64,000 bases of DNA, taken from assembly GCA_007258455.2 (NCBI GenBank), contig VDFB02000003.1, positions 43,093,986 through 43,157,985 on the forward strand. Reading direction: 5' to 3'. The DNA comes from Sequoia sempervirens (lineage: Eukaryota; Streptophyta; Pinopsida; Cupressales; Cupressaceae). This document shows positions 58,200 through 64,000 of the stretch, one piece after another. A program made the translations under genes and the position numbers. The first letter of the stretch is position 1; every line of letters begins with the position of its first letter. A model generated the notes under the pieces. That model saw nothing but the letters and a program-made list of their open reading frames with translations, was not told the DNA's origin and did not search any database.

Positions 58200-60250
58200 T
58201 TCAAAAAGTTAGTGAGCTATACCACGATGCCTTTGTTTATTCTCTTTTTCACTTCTATTTCTTCTTGCACGAGTTTCAACTTGTGAAGGGGTAATTGAGG
58301 TGCCCCCGAATATTGGTCTATTTTCTTCCTTTGGAGGAGGAACTGAAGGAACCACCGTGGGTTGGGAGACCACCATATTCTTAAATTTTGGTCTAAAGAC
58401 TTGTTCTCATTTTGGAGGCACAAAGTTAATTATATGGTTATCTCTTTGTCTTTTATAGGATGGTAGAGGTGGAATTGTGACATATATACCAGGAAATTGA
58501 GGGAGGATACCCAGTTTGGACTTAGGTTCATTCACTACTTGTGGGGTAGGAGGAACATCCATTCAAGTCACTATAGTCCGAGGAGCCTCGAGTGGTATAT
58601 TACTAAGGGATAACTCAACTATACACTTAGCTTTAAACTTTTGATATGATATCAATAAAATGTCCTCACGAGGTAAATAATGGGTTCAATTTGTTGAGGG
58701 CAAAAATAATCTAGCAAAAAAATTCCATGAGAGGCCAAAGGATTAAAACCACTATGGTATATAGTATGTTCTTATTATTTAAATGGTAATTTAAGGAATT
58801 TATGAATAACCAATGGGACCACCTTCATGGAGTTTAGCCATGGATAGCCTAACTTCACAGGAAACTAGTTTGACATGTCAAAATTATGATAAATGAAACA
58901 TCCAATTGTTTAGGTCCAATTATTACTAATAGAGTTATCAAACCAATCATAGGGAAGATGTAACTATCATGAGACTTTAACAATTTTTGTGATTATTCAT
59001 AGTCATCCTTGTAAAGTTCATGCACGTATAAAAATTCTTCGGTGATCACATTCAATTCACACATGGGATCAATGAGTATTCCCCTTGTGGGTTTATCATT
59101 GATTCTAATAGTGATATAAAGAGGACCATTAGGCGCATTTATAGATGAATAAATATGTGTAAAAGAAATATTAGACATAAAATTAGTTCGAACCTTACAG
59201 GGTTGTAATTCGATCATGTTTACAAAGTTGGATAAGTCATTATCATCTTCTTCATTATCACTACGTTGAACAAAATTTGTTGAATGGCTTGGAAATGTGT
59301 TTGAAAATATTTGTAAGTTTTGATTAGGTGGAGAAATTGATTTATTTCCTTTGTCATTAATGCTGACCAACTCAATTTGATTAGAGTTGATGAGGTCTTG
59401 CAATTGGTGCTTAAGATGCATACATCTTTTCGTATCATGTCTAGGAGTATAATATTGACAAAATTATTTTGCATTAAAGTTTGGTGGTAAGGATTTTGTT
59501 GTGTCAACATGCCTAATCAGAGGGAGTTGAATCATATTCTTATTTAACAACTACAACATGATCACATGGAGAGAATCGGGAAATTATGAAAAATGTCTAT
59601 CTATTGGCCTAAATTGATACAAAGTTGAATTTGCAACTTATGTTTCAATGTTATTAGTGGTTTGAGGATTATTTATCTTAATGATTTTTTTCTTTTTCTT
59701 TTTAAATGATTGGTAATTATTTTGAGGCATGACTTCACATTGACCAATAGGAGCCAATGAAGGTGTACCTTCATATTAACTAGTAGATATCTAATAATCA
59801 TGAAGGGTAATACAAAAGTGTGTAAAAGGTAGGTATTTCATCAATAACATCTTGTCTTGAATACTAGGTTGTAAGTTTCCTATAAACACCCTTTGAATGT
59901 CAACATTTAGGAGACTATAGTAAATTTGTGAATACAGTGATTGGTATTGTCCTATAAAGTTATCTTTTCTTTATGTCCTTGATTACAATGAACTAAATCC
60001 ATTAATGTAACTTGAGGACCAATGTTCACTAAAAATATTGTAGGAACACACTAACGAGTGGCATAAAGGAGGTAATTGAGTTGTTTAGAAATGAGAAAAC
60101 CAATCCAAGGCCATATGTTTCAATGACCTAAGAAAGAGTTTCACTAGGAGCACATCTTCAAAATGAAGTCACTACACAAGGTGGTAAAAGCTGACACATG
60201 GTTATTAGGATCTCCTTTACCATTGTAATTTTAAAATTGGGGTATTTCAA
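58200..60250 (-). pseudogene. Decayed Ty3/gypsy gag and protease
   Basis: Reads leftwards. The gag capsid part (60250-59800) shows 'NYNGKGDPNNHVSAFTTLC', 'VTLMDLVHCNQGHKEK' and 'LNVDIQRVFIGNLQPSIQDK', all typical of plant gypsy gags, spread over several frames. The knuckle region (about 59465-59380) reads 'CQYYTPRHDTKRC' then 'HLKHQLQDLINSNQIEL'. The retropepsin follows (59130-58780): 'GILIDPMCELNVITEEFL' is its active site, with the usual Gly lost, and 'PWLNSMKVVPLVIHKFLKLP' is the later block. A Pro-rich, charged tail (58560-58200) comes next. RT and integrase are absent, replaced on the left by LTR-like sequence and LINE A. The knuckle-to-linker region resembles the gag of the 11-kb element. 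Confidence 0.75.
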
Positions 60251-61965
60251 TATTTTATGGTATAGGTGTTTATAGAATAGCAAACGACAATTGGAAATGT
60301 GTGAGATATTGGTGCAGGGGCACCTAGGCCATGTTTTTGCAATTAGGGATCAAGTGTTAGTGCTTAGGGTGTTTTAATGTTTTGGTCATGAATAAGGTCA
60401 TTTAAGACCATTTGTATGTAATCAAAGTGATTTGGGGTTTATTTAGAAAATATTGCACATTTTATCAAATGTTGTCAAAAGAAGATTGTAAAAGTTGTAA
60501 AAGTGCAAAAAATGCACAAGGGTGGAATCCCAATGGTCACTTATAGTTCAAAATTCAATTTTGGTGGTTTGTTAGTTGGTTTCAAGTTATAAATTCTTGA
60601 GGAACTCGAATGGAAGGTTGCTTGATGTTTTTGTGAAAGAAAATCAATAAAAGTCCCCTGATTTCACTATAATTCTGTGTTTTGATAGAAAATCTGTTGT
60701 TTCCAAGCTTGTACGGGTCCGTACTAAGCCATATTGGCTTGAAGAATTTGTGTTTTGGTTAGGACTATGTATTAACTACATTTTTCACCTGGTGTGGAGT
60801 GATTTCATAAAAGAATAAACATTATATTTCCCATTTTTTGTACATAGGTTTGAACAGTCAAGTTTAAGGGTTTGAAGGTATAAAATGCATTTATGACTCA
60901 TTCCACCTATTGTATTCCCCATAACTCAGTGGAATGAGTCTAAAATGTTAGGATTAGATGTTAGGAGGATTTTTGTGAGTAGGGAAAGTCATTTAGGGTT
61001 TTTGGCATGATGCCCTAGGTTTGAAAATGGTGGATTTTGAGTGAATTTGAGAGGTTTAAGAAGGGAAATGTGTGAAAACTTTGGGGGAAGAAATTTATAA
61101 TAGTTGATCAAGCTTGTGTAGGGAAAAATAGATGTGTTTGAGGTGTTAGTTGAGTGAGATAAGTTTGGGAAGGTGTATTTTCATTAAACCCTTGTCAAGC
61201 TTGTGAAAAAGGAGGGTCTGGTATAAAGGAGTCATAGTGAGCATTTCTCTCATTGGAAATGGTGGAATCTGATGTTTTGAGACCTGGTGTAAGACTCTTT
61301 GAAGGAATTTTGTGTTGGAAGCAAGTTTAAAGAGGATTTCCTTTGTAAAAGTGGGCTAATTAGAGCCCTTTTCAGCATTCAAAGTTAGTTTAAGTGGTAT
61401 TGTTCCAAAGTAATTGCATGCGATTTTGTGATATGTTTAAAAGTTCCCTAATGGGTTCCTGAAATGATAGTTGGTTTGTGGCTTTGAGTTTTCCATTGAA
61501 AGTTGTGAGTGGAAAACCGAGTTTGCACACCTATAAGACAAAATAGTGAAGTTTGAGAAGAGTCACCCTAGATAGGGTTTGAAGGGTTAAAAGCTTTTGA
61601 ATTTTTGTTGGTTTTTTTGATTTTGATTTAAGTTTAAAATTTGTTGTTGTAACAATGTCATGTTTTACAAAAGTTGATTTATCACGGTATCATTGGGTGA
61701 CATGTTTTGAGAGTTTGTCGAGTATGGTGAACTAGTATGAATGAATGGTGGGATAGTATGTTGCATGTTTATGAGGGTGATGAACATGACAGTTTTATGG
61801 GTGTAGTTAAAAAACTATAAGGATTTCCACTAAGAATCCCTAAGCTTGAGTTTAGACCATTGCTATATTGCATTGTTGATGCCATGATTGGAGGTGTAAA
61901 TATGGGGATAGAAGGAATTGTTGTGGGAGAGGAAACTTATTTTCCTACTTGTCTTTGAGTATTAG
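60251..61965. other. 1.7-kb segment interrupting gag, unexplained
   Basis: G/T-rich on the plus strand, without coding sense, between the N-terminal gag fragment (61966-62280) and the gag core (up to 60250). Probably an old insertion such as a solo LTR. I found no clear LTR ends or target duplication. Confidence 0.4.
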
Positions 61966-62280
61966 TCAAAGCTTGAGCACAACTAGTTGTCGTACCTGAA
62001 TATTAGCATCTACTATGTGAGCTAGGCTACATAATACTTCTATTCCTTGGGAATCCTTTATTAATTTCCTAAGGCTTTCCATAGTAGGAACTATCTCTAT
62101 AGCTAAAGGCTTAGTACTTAGGTATTATTGAGGTCCTTCTAGATCCTTATCCAATTGTTTTAGTTTATCTTCAGGGACATGGGCAATAGCAGCCTCCAAG
62201 TCCACATGAATGTTAGGTTGCAATGAATTAATTGGTAATGTAGGATTAGGGAGGGAATCCAAGATTGAGTGGGTAGACAT
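61966..62280 (-). pseudogene. Gag N-terminal fragment
   Basis: 105 codons from a Met at 62280 (MSTHSILDSLPNPTLPIN) to a TGA at 61966-61968, with one internal TAA. 'DLEAAIAHVPEDKLKQLDKD' and 'VPTMESLRKLIKDSQ' give it good coding character. No family is recognisable from this part. Its position and strand suggest that it is the start of the gag whose core lies at 58200-60250. Confidence 0.55.
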
Positions 62281-63190
62281 GATACCTTACTTGAAAGAGT
62301 TATAAGACTCAGGCTCAACACTAGTTGTTATTGTAGTGCGGGAAGCCATAAGTTTGAAACTATGTCTCACGAGGGTATTAGCATTGGGACACTAGGTCAT
62401 GAATCTCATAAATTCATTATGGTTTTAAAACACTTTAGTGCTCATACAAGGAATAAAAAACATAACACAATCACATAAATTGAAATAATTTGCAAGCACA
62501 CAACCCAAAACAACACATGAAACATAGACTTGTAGAACTGTGATCTAAATTTTAGCCAAAACTAATAGGACAAGGGCGCTAAGTTCCCTAGACTAGTAGG
62601 TTGCTTCCACCAGTTTCAAAATGTGGATATGTTCTATAGTGTCTAAGGATCCTAATTTGTAAATGTTCAGGTCTGATAACAGGTAGATTTTCAAACATGC
62701 ACATAACTTCAATTTTTTTTGCAATATGTAAAGCATAATTTTGTATGCAATTTCATATATTTCAAATAAAATAATGTAGTCCACATATAATTTTCAGATT
62801 GCAAAATGAAGTAATCAACTGATCTTAATTTGACAAATCTATAAATTTCAATTTTTCTATCTTTTTGAGATGACAACAACAATGCAACTTTCCACCTTTT
62901 CAATAACAGGTGCATGCATAAACACTTTCATATTATTTTTAAAGCTTATCATGACCTAATGAATATTTTTTTAGTACAATTATTAACTAGATCTAGCTTG
63001 CAATAATTGAGGTTAACCCTTTTTATATTTCAATGGAAAATGATATGCAAATTTGACTTTTTCAATGCTTTTTATCAAAAATATTTATGTATAAATGATA
63101 AATTCACACAACCTAATATTGCACTCATATTTTATAATATTAAGCTTCACATTTTAGAAGATTTTAAAGTGCACAAATGTCAAGTTTCAC
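62281..63190 (-). other. Probable leader of the minus-strand gypsy, no gene seen
   Basis: AT-rich, short frames only. It lies between the gag start (62280) and the possible LTR edge (63191). Confidence 0.4.
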
Positions 63191-64000
63191 CAAAATGTGA
63201 TACTGGAAAAAGGGATCTAGGGTCTAAATCACACTTGTCACAATATCAAAAAGGGAAAATGGACTAAAATTTATCTCAAACACCCACTTGGCTACTAACC
63301 TCAATGGAAGAGCCAAAATGGTGGATCATGGTTTTATTCCTTAGTGGATTAAATGTGTTGATATGATTAATTGATAGATAATTGAATTAGTTTTACAATG
63401 TAATGATCTTCCTAGGTCAACTATGAAAATGCAACAAATTGAGATGATTTCTAGGAAATATAGAACTGATAAAAAAAATAGAGTTTAGAACAACAGAGGG
63501 TAGAAAAAAAAGAACCTGACATATAAATTTGGGCTTGATATAGATGGACAAGGGCTTTGGGCACCCTAGACTGGGAAACATCTACTCATAATCATACTTC
63601 AATCTCCTGTTGCTCCCTGTTTGTGGGTTCTTCTTCTTTAGGCTCACTATTGGAACTTTGTCTATTGTTGATAAAATCCAGTTTCCCTAATTTTTTGACT
63701 CGTAGAACTTGAATGCTTGAATGAACAATTAGTTATTCAATCCTCCTCCAAATTCATCCATATTTGTAACCTACACACATGAAAGAGGGGGAAGGGTGGT
63801 GTCATATAGGGGCTTGCCTATGTCAAACCCCCTCTTTTATTTATACCTCCACAATGGCTATGATGACATAAAAGAGAGCTTACCCTTGATAAGGAAGAGG
63901 CTAAATGCTAAATAAGTGATAAATTGGAGATTGTTGCAACTCACCACTCAAATCTGCATTCCTTGATGGACTAAAGTCAATATACTCATCACCTTCAAGG
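63191..64000 (-). repeat. Possible 5' LTR of the minus-strand gypsy, cut by the window edge
   Basis: The plus-strand edge reads CACCAAAA then TGTGATACTGG, resembling the edge of the 11-kb element (CACCAAAA then TGTGAACC). On the minus strand this gives TTTTGGTGAAACTTGAC as a candidate primer site. A minus-strand TATAAATA at 63838-63845 fits an LTR promoter. No second LTR is in the window, so this remains tentative. Confidence 0.35.
63838..63845 (-). promoter_or_regulatory. TATA box of the possible 5' LTR
   Basis: TATAAATA on the minus strand in a GGAGG...AAAAGAGGGGG context, about 650 bp from the proposed LTR end. Supports leftward transcription. Confidence 0.4.

Noticed and set aside
62269..63267. 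Short ORFs on both strands at the right edge (60-86 aa)
   Set aside because: AT-rich, without domain, and located in what looks like the leader of a minus-strand gypsy.

Overview
This window is a nest of transposable elements from the nuclear genome of a land plant. I see no host protein-coding gene, tRNA or rRNA. The element families (Ty1/copia, Ty3/gypsy, plant L1-type LINEs), their degree of decay, the very long elements and the insertions inside insertions suggest a large, repeat-rich genome. A gymnosperm is plausible but not proven by anything here.

Layout. (1) 1-1022: 5' end of a minus-strand Ty1/copia element (gag, primer site, LTR). It abuts a decayed plus-strand LINE (LINE C, 1023-4286). 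(2) 4287-7449: AT-rich DNA and a badly decayed minus-strand copia pol. (3) 7450-18552: a complete minus-strand non-autonomous LTR element of 11.1 kb, flanked by a perfect 5-bp duplication (ATAAG). It carries a gag-like ORF with a zinc knuckle and a C-terminal G-patch but no recognisable pol. (4) 19802-27934: copia-like LTRs in an internal-LTR-internal-LTR arrangement. A full-length minus-strand L1-type LINE (LINE B, 20765-27040) has inserted into it, with a perfect 17-bp target duplication. (5) 29790-57745: an older plus-strand LINE (LINE A) split in two by a 25.2-kb Ty3/gypsy element (30660-55862). (6) 57746-64000: a decayed minus-strand Ty3/gypsy gag-protease region, broken by an unexplained 1.7-kb segment, with a probable 5' LTR at the right edge.

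The most unusual object is the 25.2-kb gypsy element. Its two LTRs are each about 7.6 kb. Each LTR contains a sense-strand coding region of about 1,450 codons (now decayed) that I cannot assign to a family. The LTR also has two TATA boxes, one upstream and one downstream of this coding region, and candidate splice sites in front of it. Depending on which promoter makes the genomic RNA, the extra protein is either a U3-encoded 3' gene or a leader ORF ahead of gag. Between the LTRs lie gag, protease, an RVT_3-type RNase H placed before the reverse transcriptase, RT, a second RNase H and integrase. The element appears dead: it has many stop codons, a lost integrase zinc site and a substituted catalytic glutamate.

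The 25-kb element and the 11-kb gag-only element share almost the same 17-nt primer-binding site (apparently tRNA-Asn) and the same CX2HX4HX4C form of zinc knuckle, so they may belong to related lineages. All identities and ages are judged by eye; no alignments or searches were run.
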